From the NCBI GenBank assembly GCA_963763095.1, contig CAVXNR010000009.1:1-64000 (forward strand): 64,000 nt of DNA. The letters run 5' to 3'. The notes beneath the pieces were generated by a model. The model saw only the letters and a list, made by a program, of their open reading frames with translations. It ran no database searches and was not told the origin of the DNA. Shown piece after piece: positions 24,997 to 34,283 of the stretch. A program made the translations under genes and the position numbers. Source of the DNA: CAVUCH01 sp963763095. GTDB taxonomy: Bacteria > Acidobacteriota > Vicinamibacteria > Vicinamibacterales > JAENWD01. Positions within the stretch are counted from its first letter, which is position 1. Every line of letters starts with the position of its first letter.

Positions 24997-26697
24997 GTGC
25001 GGTACATCGCCCTCGCCTGTGACTATGACGGCACGATCGCAGCCGATGGGCTCGTGGATCAGTCAACGCTGAAGAGTCTGCAGCAGCTGCGCGAGTCGGG
25101 TCGGCGGCTGATCCTCGTGACCGGACGCGAGCTGCCCGATCTGCTTCGTGTCTTGCCTCACATCGACGTGTTCGACCGCGTGGTGGCCGAGAACGGCGCG
25201 CTCGTGTACCGTCCCGACACGCGCACCGAGACCGCCCTGGGGCCGCCGCCGCGCCCAGAGTTCGTGGAGTCGCTGCGGAGGCGCGGCGTCACGCCGCTGT
25301 CGGTCGGCCGCGTGATCGTGGCCACGTGGGAACCGCAGCAGGAGGTGGTGCTCGAGGCGATTCGCGAGCTCGGGCTGGAACTGCAGGTGATCTTCAACAA
25401 GGGCGCCGTGATGGTGCTCCCGTCCGGTGTGAACAAGGCGACGGGGCTGACATCAGCCCTCGAAAGCCTGCATCTCTCCCCGCACAACTGCGTTGGCATC
25501 GGCGACGCCGAGAACGACCACGCGTTTTTGTCGCTCTGCGAGTGCTCCGTAGCCGTGGCCAACGCGTTGCCGGCCCTCAAGGCGGCCGCGACGCTGGTCA
25601 CGAGCGGGACACGCGGCGCGGGCGTGAGCGAGCTGGTCGATCGGCTGCTCGCAACGGACCTGCACGAGCTCGATGACCGCATCTCGACACGACATCTGCC
25701 GCTCGGCAGGTTGCCGGACGGGTCGCAGCTCCTCATCTCTCCCTGGACGGGAGTGGTCCTGATCGCCGGCCCGTCCGGCAGCGGCAAATCGACGGTGACT
25801 GCCGGCTTGCTCGAGCGGCTGACCCAACAGAAGTACCAGTTCTGCCTCATCGATCCTGAGGGCGACTACAGCGACACGGAGTTCGCCATCACGGTCCGCG
25901 GCGCGGCGATCTCCACGCTGGTGGATGAAGCATTCGAAGTGCTGGCGAGGCCCGCCGAGAACGTCGCCGTGAACCTGCTCGACATCGCGCTCGAGGATCG
26001 ATCCGATGCCGTCGAGCGGCTGCTTGCACGCGTCGTCGAGCTCCGGGCACGCACCGCGCGGCCGCACTGGATCGTATTGGACGAGGCCCATCATGCGTTG
26101 CCGGCTGCCTGGGCGCGGACCGACCTCGCGGCGGCTACGCGTCCTGGCCTCGCGCTGATCACGGTACACCCCGAACAAATCGCCAGGAGCGCGCTCGCCG
26201 ACCTCGATCTTGCGATTGCCGTCGGACCGGGGCCGCACACGACGCTCGCGTCGGTCGCCACGACGCTCGGCACAGCGGCACCGGCCGACATCGCGGAGTC
26301 CGGGCCCGGAACCGCGGTAGCTTGGTGGCCGGCAACCGGCGGCACGCCAATTCAGTTCGAGGTGATGCCACCTGAGACCCACCTGCAGCGCCACCGCCGC
26401 AAGTACGCGCTTGGTGAGCTCGGCGAGGACAAGAGCTTCTATTTCACCGGTGCCGATGGCCGACTCAAGCTGCGGGCTCAGAATCTCATGCTCTTCCTGC
26501 AGATTGGTGAAGGTGTGGATGATGAGACGTGGGCTTTTCATCTCCGGAGCGGTGATTACTCGCGCTGGATCAGGTCGGTGATCAAGGATGACGAGCTGGC
26601 CGACGAAATCCAGGTGCTCGAGAACTCGACCCTGTCCGTCCAGGAAAGCCGTAAGCGCGTCCGAGCAGGGATTTCAGCACGATACACGGCGCCGTAG
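24997..26697 (+). CDS. HAD-IIB phosphatase fused to a P-loop ATPase
   Basis: 566 residues in three parts. Residues 1-225 are a Cof/sucrose-phosphatase-type HAD domain: CDYDGT (motif I, Asp9 and Asp11), LVTGRE (II), Lys in SGVNKATGL (III) and GIGDAENDHAFL (IV). Residues 235-430 are a HerA/DUF87-like ATPase with Walker A AGPSGSGKST near 258 and Walker B IVLDEAHHALP near 361. The last 110 residues form a conserved-looking domain with RKYALGELGEDKSFYF, RAQNLMLFLQ and GDYSRWIRSVIKDDELA. The start is GTG 24997. The physiological substrate is unknown; the coupling suggests ATP-gated control of a phosphatase. Confidence 0.8.
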   Translation: MRYIALACDYDGTIAADGLVDQSTLKSLQQLRESGRRLILVTGRELPDLLRVLPHIDVFDRVVAENGALVYRPDTRTETALGPPPRPEFVESLRRRGVTPLSVGRVIVATWEPQQEVVLEAIRELGLELQVIFNKGAVMVLPSGVNKATGLTSALESLHLSPHNCVGIGDAENDHAFLSLCECSVAVANALPALKAAATLVTSGTRGAGVSELVDRLLATDLHELDDRISTRHLPLGRLPDGSQLLISPWTGVVLIAGPSGSGKSTVTAGLLERLTQQKYQFCLIDPEGDYSDTEFAITVRGAAISTLVDEAFEVLARPAENVAVNLLDIALEDRSDAVERLLARVVELRARTARPHWIVLDEAHHALPAAWARTDLAAATRPGLALITVHPEQIARSALADLDLAIAVGPGPHTTLASVATTLGTAAPADIAESGPGTAVAWWPATGGTPIQFEVMPPETHLQRHRRKYALGELGEDKSFYFTGADGRLKLRAQNLMLFLQIGEGVDDETWAFHLRSGDYSRWIRSVIKDDELADEIQVLENSTLSVQESRKRVRAGISARYTAP

Positions 26698-26867
26698 ACG
26701 CGGGTGGCTCGCGGCGACTGCGTGATGTATTCAGGATCCGACCAGGAGGCTCGGCCGGCGCTCACACCGACAGCCACCAGATCGCGCGTGGCCTGCTCGG
26801 GCACGCAGCCGCGGTGATCACCGCCAGGCTCTAGAATCAGCTGGAGGTCAGCCAGCCGTCGTCCCAC

Positions 26868-27176
26868 TCACTGGTACTTCACCTCGAGGACCGGCGGGTT
26901 CCCTCCATCCTTCGAGGTGAAGCCCACGTCGTCGTTGGCATTGGTGCATGGCGTGTTCAACGTCGGTCGAAAGAGGAGGCCATTGTTGGCTAACGTTCCG
27001 TCGGCCCAATCACGAATCAGCGTAAGCCCCGACGAGGACAACGGAACCGTGAGGGTCCCCGTCGACAGCGCGCCGGTGAAGCTCGCGCGAACCGTCGAAC
27101 CGCGGTCGCCCGATCCGTTGGCGCCCGGCGCGTCCCAGGAGAGGCCGGGAGCGTACCTGGAGCCAGTTGGCGCCAC
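26868..27176 (-). pseudogene. C-terminal part of the subtilase-PLD protein, out of frame
   Basis: This frame continues the DNRLRE-type domain of the upstream gene: after NKPWTEGGANWLQ the expected continuation YAPGLSWDAPGANGSGDRG is found here, one frame away. Deleting a single G near 27165 restores one open frame from 30306 to 26868 ending in VLEVKYQ. Either the gene is truly truncated in its last domain or the assembly has one extra base. Confidence 0.7.
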
Positions 27177-30100
27177 CCTCCGTCCAGGGCTTATTCAGCC
27201 GGAAGAACGCGAACTGGCCGCTGGCTGACGTGCTCGTGATGTTGAGCTTCAGGTTGGCGCTGAGGATGCTCTTGCCCCGCAGGCTCGAGACGTCCCACTT
27301 GATCAGTGCCTCGGCGAGATGACAGACGCCATTCACGTTCCCTGCCCCATACAAGTAAGGCGCGGTGGCGTACGCGCCTTGCGGGTTCTTCTGCTCCAGT
27401 CGAACGTCAGCGATCGCCTTCAGCTGGGCGAACCCCGGAGTTTCGCTTTCACTTCTGCTCCCAGGGGTGGTGAAGATCAGGCACACGGAGCGCGATTGGC
27501 CCGTCGCCGTCTTGCTCGTGATTCGCACGTAGTGGCCGGTCGAGGCCGCGAGCGGCGCAGTGACCTGGTACCACTCGCCAATCTCCGCCTTGCTGGAAGT
27601 CCAGTCGAACGACTGGTAGAAGTTGGACGTCGGCGTGGACAGGTTGCGCTCAGCGATGATCGCGCTGCCCGGTGAGCTGCAGCTGCCGCGACCGATATCG
27701 ACGTCGTACTTGTGAGCCCACTGCCCGCCGTGCCAGGTGATGCGCGGGGTGGTCGAGGACGACGCCACCACGCTCCAGGGAACGTGAGGAGGCAGTGGGA
27801 CCAGATCGCCCCACAGCGCCTCGGCGCGCGAGGCCCCGGAGGAGTCGTAGCGCACCCAGATTCTCCTGGAGTCGGCCCACTTCGCCTCGAGCCGAGCTCG
27901 CGTCCGGTCGAAAGTGTCCTGACCGTCCGAGATGTAGTTGATGTCCAGGTTCGGCTCGTCAGCGTAGATCTGACTGCCGTTGTAGATCTTGTGCAGTCCG
28001 ATCAGCACCGTGGTCTTTTGATGGTTGATCTTGCACGCCGGGCTCATCCGCACGCCGTTGTACTCCTCGAAATAGCGCTTCATCCGCACGCTCGCGCCGG
28101 CCGCGTACACCCGGTCGACGAAGTTGCTGGTCCAGGCGTTGATTGCTTTCCCCGGCCGGTGATACGTGTCGCAGGCGTCGTTGAGGATCTTGACTCTCAC
28201 CCCGCGTCTCGCCGCGCGCTCGACGGCCGCGGTGAGGACCTCGCTGCGGGTGCGAAAGCCAGACATGTAGATGCCGACCGTCTCGCGATCGATATCGGCC
28301 GCCAGGCGCGTGAAGAAGTTGTTGCCGCCCCAGTGGAACCGCGAATCGAGCACCAGGCTGGAGCTGTAGGCGCGCTGGCGAATCGAGCTGCCTGACGAGC
28401 CCATGTTGTTCGAGAAGTCGGAGTACACGGCGCTGTCGATCCACAGATCGTCGAACCGGCGGCGCATGCTGTTGACGAGCGCCGAGTCGGTGGTCCCGAA
28501 GATCATCTCGTCCAGGGTCGACCAGTTGTTATAGTTCAGGTTGTAGAGGTTGCCGGAGCCGAACCAGCCGAAGTTCTGCCCATCGAAGATGACGAACTTC
28601 TGGTGAGCGATGACCGCGGGCCCGCCGCTCTTCCTGCGAATATAGAACTCGCCGTTGTTCTTGTGGGTGGTCATCGCGGAGAGCGTCGACGTGTGCACCG
28701 GATCGAACATCACCCGGACCTGCACGCCCGCCCGCCAGCGCGCGACCAGCGCGTTGCGCACGACGGAGTCGGTGAAGATCCACTGCGCCACGTCGATCCG
28801 GCGGGTCTCGGCCCGGATCTTTTCCACCAGGAAGTCGGTGCAGTCCTCGGCGGCCGCGGGATCGCACATGTAGCTGATGGGCGAACCGCCGACGGTGCCT
28901 GTGCCTGCCGCCGCCGTGATCTCGCCCAGCGGCTCGGGTGCCGCGCCGATCCGCTGGTCATGAAGCGGTTCGCACGAAGCGGCTGCGACGGAGAATGGCC
29001 GGACAGTTTTCGAATGTGGCATCACGCAATCCGGTTCCACCGCAGAGATCGTGGGCGGCACGCTGTCGCCTAAGGGCGGGGTGTACAGGAGCCGGTTCGG
29101 GGAGACGGGTCCCGCCTTTCGAATGACGCCCGCCGTGGCACTGCCGATAATCGCACCGGCGACTTGGGCCGGGGACGCCTCCGGACTGTGTTGAAGGTAC
29201 AGGGCAGCGGCACCAGCGATGTGTGCCGATGCCATCGAGGTGCCGCTCAGCGTCGCCCGATCTTCATCGCTTCCCGCATATGCCGACAGGACGCCCCCTC
29301 CGGGAGCGAACAGGTCGAGGCATCTGCCATAGTTGGAGAAGGGCATCCGTGCATCGTCGGCCGCGGTGGCACCGGTCACAATCAGCTCTGGCACGCCGCC
29401 CACCAATCCACCGCACGCGTCAACACCGCCGTTACCGGCCGCTGCGACGAACGTGATACCCGCCGCGAGCGCGGCACGCGCACTCTCGTTGAATGCTTCA
29501 CTCGCGCCGCCTTCGAGGCTCATGTTGATGACCGCTGGCCGCACGTGGTTCGACGTGATCCAGTCGATTCCCGCCAGCAGGTCTGAAACCAGGCCCGTGC
29601 CATCGCATCCGGTCACGCGGACTGAGTGGAGCGTCACCGACTTGGCCACGCCGGACCGGACACCACCCACGATCCCGGCCACGTGTGTCCCATGCCCGTG
29701 GCAGTCTCCCGCTCCATCTTCAAAAGGCCGCGCATTGAACGCCGCGAAGGCGCGACCGCCGAATTCGAGATGCGTCGTCCGAACTCCCGTATCGACCACG
29801 TAGACGTTGACGCCGAATCCTTCCGCTGAGTAGCGGTAGACACCGTCAAACGTTTCTGCGCCACTCAGTGTGATCACCCGCTGGTCGATCCGATCCAACC
29901 CCCAGCTATCGTCCTCGTTCAACGACTGCTCTCCAGTCGCCCTCACGACGGCATCTTCCTCGACATACGCGACCGCCGGGTCCGACGAGAGCGCGCGGGC
30001 CGCCGCCTCTGATGCCTGGATGGCGAAGCCTCGGTAGGCGTTCCGGTAGACGTGCCGCACGCGCCCACGACCGAGCGCCTGAGACATGCGCGCGAGTGCG

Positions 30101-30306
30101 TCCGGGTCCGCGCCACTCCGCACGCGGACGATATAGCGGCCCTGAGCGGCGTGTTGCGCACGGCGGACAGCCCCGGATCTGCTCTGTGCACTCGGGAAGT
30201 CGACGACTGCCAGCATCAGCAGTACGACGGCGAGTATACGGACGACAAACGCGTTCGAGCTCGAGGATGGGCTCATGACGGACTCCCTGCGATGGTTGTG
30301 CGCCAC
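27010..30306 (-). CDS. Secreted subtilase (S8) fused to a phospholipase D-like domain
   Basis: A very large exported protein. After a signal peptide (about residues 11-40) come an I9 propeptide (50-115), an S8 peptidase domain with Asp near 171 (VVDTGVRTTH), His near 207 (HGHGTHVAG) and Ser near 354 (GTSMASAHIAG), and then, from about 470 to 830, a phospholipase-D-like region with two HxK motifs: HQKFVIFDG near 568 and NHQKTTVLIG near 762. After a beta domain the C-terminus begins a DNRLRE-type domain interrupted by a frameshift near 27165 (see 26868-27176). The peptidase part resembles proteinase K-like subtilases. A protease joined to a PLD hydrolase is unusual; both parts have their key residues. 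Confidence 0.85.
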   Translation of the reverse strand: MAHNHRRESVMSPSSSSNAFVVRILAVVLLMLAVVDFPSAQSRSGAVRRAQHAAQGRYIVRVRSGADPDALARMSQALGRGRVRHVYRNAYRGFAIQASEAAARALSSDPAVAYVEEDAVVRATGEQSLNEDDSWGLDRIDQRVITLSGAETFDGVYRYSAEGFGVNVYVVDTGVRTTHLEFGGRAFAAFNARPFEDGAGDCHGHGTHVAGIVGGVRSGVAKSVTLHSVRVTGCDGTGLVSDLLAGIDWITSNHVRPAVINMSLEGGASEAFNESARAALAAGITFVAAAGNGGVDACGGLVGGVPELIVTGATAADDARMPFSNYGRCLDLFAPGGGVLSAYAGSDEDRATLSGTSMASAHIAGAAALYLQHSPEASPAQVAGAIIGSATAGVIRKAGPVSPNRLLYTPPLGDSVPPTISAVEPDCVMPHSKTVRPFSVAAASCEPLHDQRIGAAPEPLGEITAAAGTGTVGGSPISYMCDPAAAEDCTDFLVEKIRAETRRIDVAQWIFTDSVVRNALVARWRAGVQVRVMFDPVHTSTLSAMTTHKNNGEFYIRRKSGGPAVIAHQKFVIFDGQNFGWFGSGNLYNLNYNNWSTLDEMIFGTTDSALVNSMRRRFDDLWIDSAVYSDFSNNMGSSGSSIRQRAYSSSLVLDSRFHWGGNNFFTRLAADIDRETVGIYMSGFRTRSEVLTAAVERAARRGVRVKILNDACDTYHRPGKAINAWTSNFVDRVYAAGASVRMKRYFEEYNGVRMSPACKINHQKTTVLIGLHKIYNGSQIYADEPNLDINYISDGQDTFDRTRARLEAKWADSRRIWVRYDSSGASRAEALWGDLVPLPPHVPWSVVASSSTTPRITWHGGQWAHKYDVDIGRGSCSSPGSAIIAERNLSTPTSNFYQSFDWTSSKAEIGEWYQVTAPLAASTGHYVRITSKTATGQSRSVCLIFTTPGSRSESETPGFAQLKAIADVRLEQKNPQGAYATAPYLYGAGNVNGVCHLAEALIKWDVSSLRGKSILSANLKLNITSTSASGQFAFFRLNKPWTEGGANWLQVRSRPLLGRAGRQRIGRPRFDGSRELHRRAVDGDPHGSVVLVGAYADS

Positions 30307-30674
30307 CCCGGATCACGGCGCTTCATCCACTCAACGCGGGAAAGTCACAAGAGACCTCTCACGGCCCTCCCCACCGGCCGGCATCACGTGACGTCAAAGA
30401 GCGCTTGGGGATACAAGGCTGGCGGTCAGACGACGAACTCCGCGGAATCCACGTTGTTCCACCGCGGGGGGTGAGTGTCCGTGGAAGCGTCGCCCGGCCC
30501 GGGGGTGTGGTCGCCCGCCCGTACAGAGCCCGGACGGGGATCGGCGAGGTCAGGTCTGTCGATGTACGGTCTTGGTGAGAGACGCGAGCGAGGAGCCCGA
30601 ACTCTATCACTCAGCTGTGACAGCAGCTGGCCGGGCGCGGTTTGACTCGAAGAGAAGAACCCTCGTGCGACGGG
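30307..30674. other. Intergenic region upstream of the subtilase-PLD gene
   Basis: 368 bp between two minus-strand genes. It contains a CACGTG / GACGTC palindrome pair near 30385-30395 but no T-run hairpin and no plausible coding frame. It should carry the promoter of the subtilase gene. Confidence 0.35.
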
Positions 30675-33344
30675 TCAGAAGCGGACGCCCAGCAGCCTGC
30701 TGAAGCGCGTGCGCCGGTCTTCGGCCGTCGGGCGGAGATCGTCGAGCAGCTTGCGGAACGCCGGGTGGGTCCGAATCGGGTCGAGCAGCGGGTCGCGTTC
30801 GAACCACGAGTAGCACGGAAACCCGGTGTCTGCGGCTCGCCGCAGCCACTCGACCGCCCGATCTGGCTGCCGGAGCTGCGCGTACGCCGTGCCGATTCGG
30901 TGGCTCACATGGTGATCGGGCTGGGAGTGCGCGACGAAGGTTTTCAGGCGCCGCTCTGCTGCACCGGAGTCGCCCCGGGCGGCGAGCATCGCCGCCAGCG
31001 ATGCCCGCGACCGGTCCCGAATCACCTGTGGGGAACTTGCCTCGAGGCGCTCGAGCATCGCCACGCTCTTCTTGTAGTCGCGCACGTAGTACCACGCTTC
31101 GCCAAGCAACCAGCGCGGACCGTCATCCGAGACCCGCCCGACCTCGACCAGCAGCTGCTCCGCTTGCTTGAATCGGCTGTCGTACAACGCCGTGCGACCC
31201 CAGTTCCGGGCGGCCTCCAGACGCGATTTCGGGTTGGCGGCCAGCCCGGCGCGTGCCGCGTGATCGGCGAGATCGAACAGCCCAAGGTGGTAGAAGGCCG
31301 TGGCCATGTTGTAGTGCGGCAGATCGAGGCTCGGGCTGAGCTCCAGCGCCTTTGCGCTCTCAACGATCACTTTGTCCCACTCGAATTCCAGATACCGCGA
31401 CACCGCCGCGAGTGCCTCGTGCGCCTGCGCCAGCGCGGGATCGATCCGCGAGGCGTGCTCGGCGGCCTGCATCGCTGCATCGTACCGCCGCTTCCGGTCT
31501 GCCGGAGTGCTGGCGTACCAGGGGCGTCGCACGAGCGCCATCGCCAGCCCCGCCAGCGCCGGGGCGTGTTTCGGGTCGAGTTCCAGCGCGTCTTGGAAGG
31601 CGGCGACGGCCGCATCGACGCCCTGCTCGCCGATTTGCACGAGAACCGCGCGGCCTCTGCGATACGCTTCGTCTGCGGCGACGTTCGTCGTGTACTGGCG
31701 CAGGAGCCGCTCACGCTCGCCGGTACTGAGCTTGAGGTTCAATGCGCCGACGACCTCGCTCGCGACGCGTTTATCCGCCCCCGGCAGGCCGGCCTGCTGG
31801 AAATCCAACCGCTTCTCCCAGATCGTGCGGTCGTCAGCAGCGTCGGCGAGCCGCAGCGTCAATTCAAATCGTTCGGATACACGCCGCACCACCCCGAGGA
31901 GCACGTACATGACGTCCAGATCGCGTCCGACCGCGCGGATATCGATGCCGCCTTGCGCGTACCGCGCCACGGCGCCGCTCGGCAGAACCCGCAGCGACCG
32001 CACAGCGGCAAGTCGCGTGATGATGCTGTCGGCCACGCCGACGCCAAGATACTCCTGGCCGCCGAGCGATCCTTCGATGCGTAGCGGCAGCACGGCAAGC
32101 GTCGGCTCGCGCGCTGGACTGGATGTGCGCCACTGCTGCAGGAGCCACCAGCCGAGGCCGAGAGTGAACACCACGGCGGCAACCCCCACGGCGGCCGTGC
32201 GCCGCCCCGGCGATGCTCGCCGCGTCGCGCTCTTGGCGACGTACGAGCCGGGGGCTCCCGCAATCCTGTGGTCCGACGAAGGCACACTGTAGCCGCCTGC
32301 TCGGTAGAGTGCCGCCAGCGCATCGCGCACCTCCGCGGCGCTTGCGTACCGGTCGGATCGGTCCTTCGCCAGACACCGCTCGACGATCGACCGGACCACG
32401 TGCGGGGTGTGCAGGGGGAAGGAACGGGGCGGGTCGTGCAGAATGGCTCCAGCCAGTTCGAATTGGGTCTGTCCCGCGAACGGCAGCTCCCCCGCCGCCA
32501 TCTCGTGCAGCAGCACGCCAAGCGCCCAGATGTCGCTCTGTGCGTCCGCGGGTTCCCCCCGGAGCAGCTGCGGAGACATGTATGCGGGCGTGCCGGCCAG
32601 CACCTGCGGCGGACCGATCGTGTGTTTCGTCAGAGCCTCGACCGAAGCCCGGTCGAGGCGCCGCGCGATGCCGAAATCGACGACCTTGATTCGATGCGAG
32701 TCGGTGACGATCACGTTCGCGGACTTCAGATCCTTGTGCAGGACGCTGCGCTCGTGCGCGTGCGCGAGCGCGTCCGCGATATCAATCCCGTACCTGAGCA
32801 CCTGCTCGATTGGGAACGGCGACTCGACCAGCAGTTGCGCAAGCGTGCGGCCCGGGAGGTACTCCATCACGAGGTAGGGACGCCCATCGAACTGATCGAC
32901 CTGGTGAACCGTGCAGATGTTCGGGTGGGTGAGCCGTGCCGCCGCCTGCCCCTCTCGCTGCAGGGCCTCGGGCGCAGGCACGTGCCCGTCAACGGTTCCG
33001 TGCAGCACTTTGAGAGCGACATCTCGCTCGAGCACGTGGTCCCACGCCCGGTAGACCTCACCCATGCCGCCGACCGCGACGAGCTCGAGGAGGTCGTAGT
33101 GCCCGATGCGGAAGCCCGGCGGAAACGTGTGCCGGCCGGCCAGGTCTGCCGCAGCTTCCTGCAGCAGCGGCAGCTCGAGAAACTGAGAGTTCTGGTCGTG
33201 GCTTGCGAGCAGCGACTGGACCTCGGCCCTGAGCTCGAGATCGCTGCCACATGCCCGCTCGACGAACACTGCCCGGAGGTCCGGCGGCTGCCCCAGCGCC
33301 TCGTGATAGATGCGCTCGACGCGCTCCCAGCGTTCAGGATCCAC
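30675..33344 (-). CDS. Membrane serine/threonine protein kinase with C-terminal TPR region
   Basis: 889 residues. The kinase domain (about 78-345) has VGGMGEVYRA (glycine loop), the Lys in VALKVLHG, a catalytic loop reading LHKDLKSAN (Lys in place of the usual HRD Arg), DFGIARR and APE-like GTPAYMSPQ. One transmembrane helix lies near 382-402. The outer part (410-889) starts with a beta/alpha region (LAVLPLRIEGSLGGQEYLGVGVADSII) like that of adenylate-cyclase-associated TPR proteins and continues with about eight TPR repeats. Its start overlaps the end of the ECF sigma gene by 11 bp, so both are one operon and probably one signalling pathway. Confidence 0.9.
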   Translation of the reverse strand: MDPERWERVERIYHEALGQPPDLRAVFVERACGSDLELRAEVQSLLASHDQNSQFLELPLLQEAAADLAGRHTFPPGFRIGHYDLLELVAVGGMGEVYRAWDHVLERDVALKVLHGTVDGHVPAPEALQREGQAAARLTHPNICTVHQVDQFDGRPYLVMEYLPGRTLAQLLVESPFPIEQVLRYGIDIADALAHAHERSVLHKDLKSANVIVTDSHRIKVVDFGIARRLDRASVEALTKHTIGPPQVLAGTPAYMSPQLLRGEPADAQSDIWALGVLLHEMAAGELPFAGQTQFELAGAILHDPPRSFPLHTPHVVRSIVERCLAKDRSDRYASAAEVRDALAALYRAGGYSVPSSDHRIAGAPGSYVAKSATRRASPGRRTAAVGVAAVVFTLGLGWWLLQQWRTSSPAREPTLAVLPLRIEGSLGGQEYLGVGVADSIITRLAAVRSLRVLPSGAVARYAQGGIDIRAVGRDLDVMYVLLGVVRRVSERFELTLRLADAADDRTIWEKRLDFQQAGLPGADKRVASEVVGALNLKLSTGERERLLRQYTTNVAADEAYRRGRAVLVQIGEQGVDAAVAAFQDALELDPKHAPALAGLAMALVRRPWYASTPADRKRRYDAAMQAAEHASRIDPALAQAHEALAAVSRYLEFEWDKVIVESAKALELSPSLDLPHYNMATAFYHLGLFDLADHAARAGLAANPKSRLEAARNWGRTALYDSRFKQAEQLLVEVGRVSDDGPRWLLGEAWYYVRDYKKSVAMLERLEASSPQVIRDRSRASLAAMLAARGDSGAAERRLKTFVAHSQPDHHVSHRIGTAYAQLRQPDRAVEWLRRAADTGFPCYSWFERDPLLDPIRTHPAFRKLLDDLRPTAEDRRTRFSRLLGVRF

Positions 33345-33909
33345 CGCGCAGCTCCCGCCGCAGCCAGGCCTTTGCCAGGCTCCAGTCGCGCATCACCGTC
33401 ACTGGTGACACCTTCAGCAGGTCTGCGGCCTCCTCCACGGTGAGCCCTGCGAAGTAGCGGAGCTCGACGACTCTCGCCTTTCGCTGATCGAATGCCGCGA
33501 GTCGCTCCAATGCCTCGTCGAGCGCGATGAGCGCGGGGGCGCGCTCTGGTGCGAAGACCGCCGCTTCGTCGAGCGGCACGTATACGGCGCCTGGTTGTCG
33601 GCGCTTGGCTGACTGCCGCGATCGCGCGTGGTCGACGAGGATGCGGCGCATGAACTGCGCAGCGAGGCCAAAAAAATGCGCACGGGATTGCCAGTCCGTG
33701 CGCGTCTGCCCCATCAGGCGCAAATACGCTTCGTTTATGAGCGCGGTGGTCTGCAGCGTGTGGCCCGGACGCTCCCGCCGCATGTACCCGCGGGCGAGTC
33801 GATGGAGCTCGTTGTGAATGACGGCCATCAGCTCGTCGCGCGCGGTCATATCGCCACTGCGCCACGCATGCAACAGTTCGGTAATCCGATCCTGCGGTTG
33901 CGAGGACAT
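33334..33909 (-). CDS. ECF-type sigma factor (TIGR02999 / ECF_sub family)
   Basis: 191 residues. Region 2 includes LMAVIHNELHRLARGYMRRERPGHTLQTTALINEAYLRL (blocks, typical of TIGR02999) and SRAHFFGLAAQFMRRILVDHARSR; region 4 includes LRYFAGLTVEEAADLLKVSPVTVMRDWSLAKAWL. Such sigma factors are abundant in Acidobacteria and Planctomycetes and are usually paired with serine/threonine kinases rather than classical anti-sigma factors. That pairing holds here: the kinase gene overlaps its 3' end. Its promoter targets are unknown. Confidence 0.92.
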   Translation of the reverse strand: MSSQPQDRITELLHAWRSGDMTARDELMAVIHNELHRLARGYMRRERPGHTLQTTALINEAYLRLMGQTRTDWQSRAHFFGLAAQFMRRILVDHARSRQSAKRRQPGAVYVPLDEAAVFAPERAPALIALDEALERLAAFDQRKARVVELRYFAGLTVEEAADLLKVSPVTVMRDWSLAKAWLRRELRGGS

Positions 33910-34283
33910 CCCGAGACCCTCGTCCCTCCGAATGGGCTGCAGATCGAGTCAGCGCGGGACACGAGCCTAGCACAGGCATGCGGCGCACCTGTCCGTGCGC
34001 CCGCAACGCGCTGCACTGACGAGCTCGCCCCTCCTGGGGCCGTCATCTCACGATGGTTCCCTTTGCCTATAACGCGAGAAAGTCGGACGAAATCTATCAA
34101 TCGACGCCAGAGCGCGGGGCAAGCACCAGGGCGAAGCGCAGTGGTTCTCGGCAAACATGCTCGGCCCGCCCGTCACACATCGCCGCTGAGCGAGCACCGA
34201 GGATGTGCTCGCCAACGCGCACCGCTGGCGGCGAAGAGTGTGGAACTTGCGTGGACCTGTCCCTTTCCGTATGCTGGCAAGCC
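33910..34283. other. Divergent intergenic region
   Basis: 374 bp between the ECF sigma gene (minus) and the FHA-phosphatase gene (plus). It should contain both promoters. An open frame upstream of 34284 is continuous with the phosphatase but its composition is not protein-like. No palindrome or RNA was recognised. Confidence 0.35.

Noticed and set aside
30642..32084. 480-codon open frame on the plus strand
   Set aside because: Antisense to the TPR region of the serine/threonine kinase; no recognisable domain.
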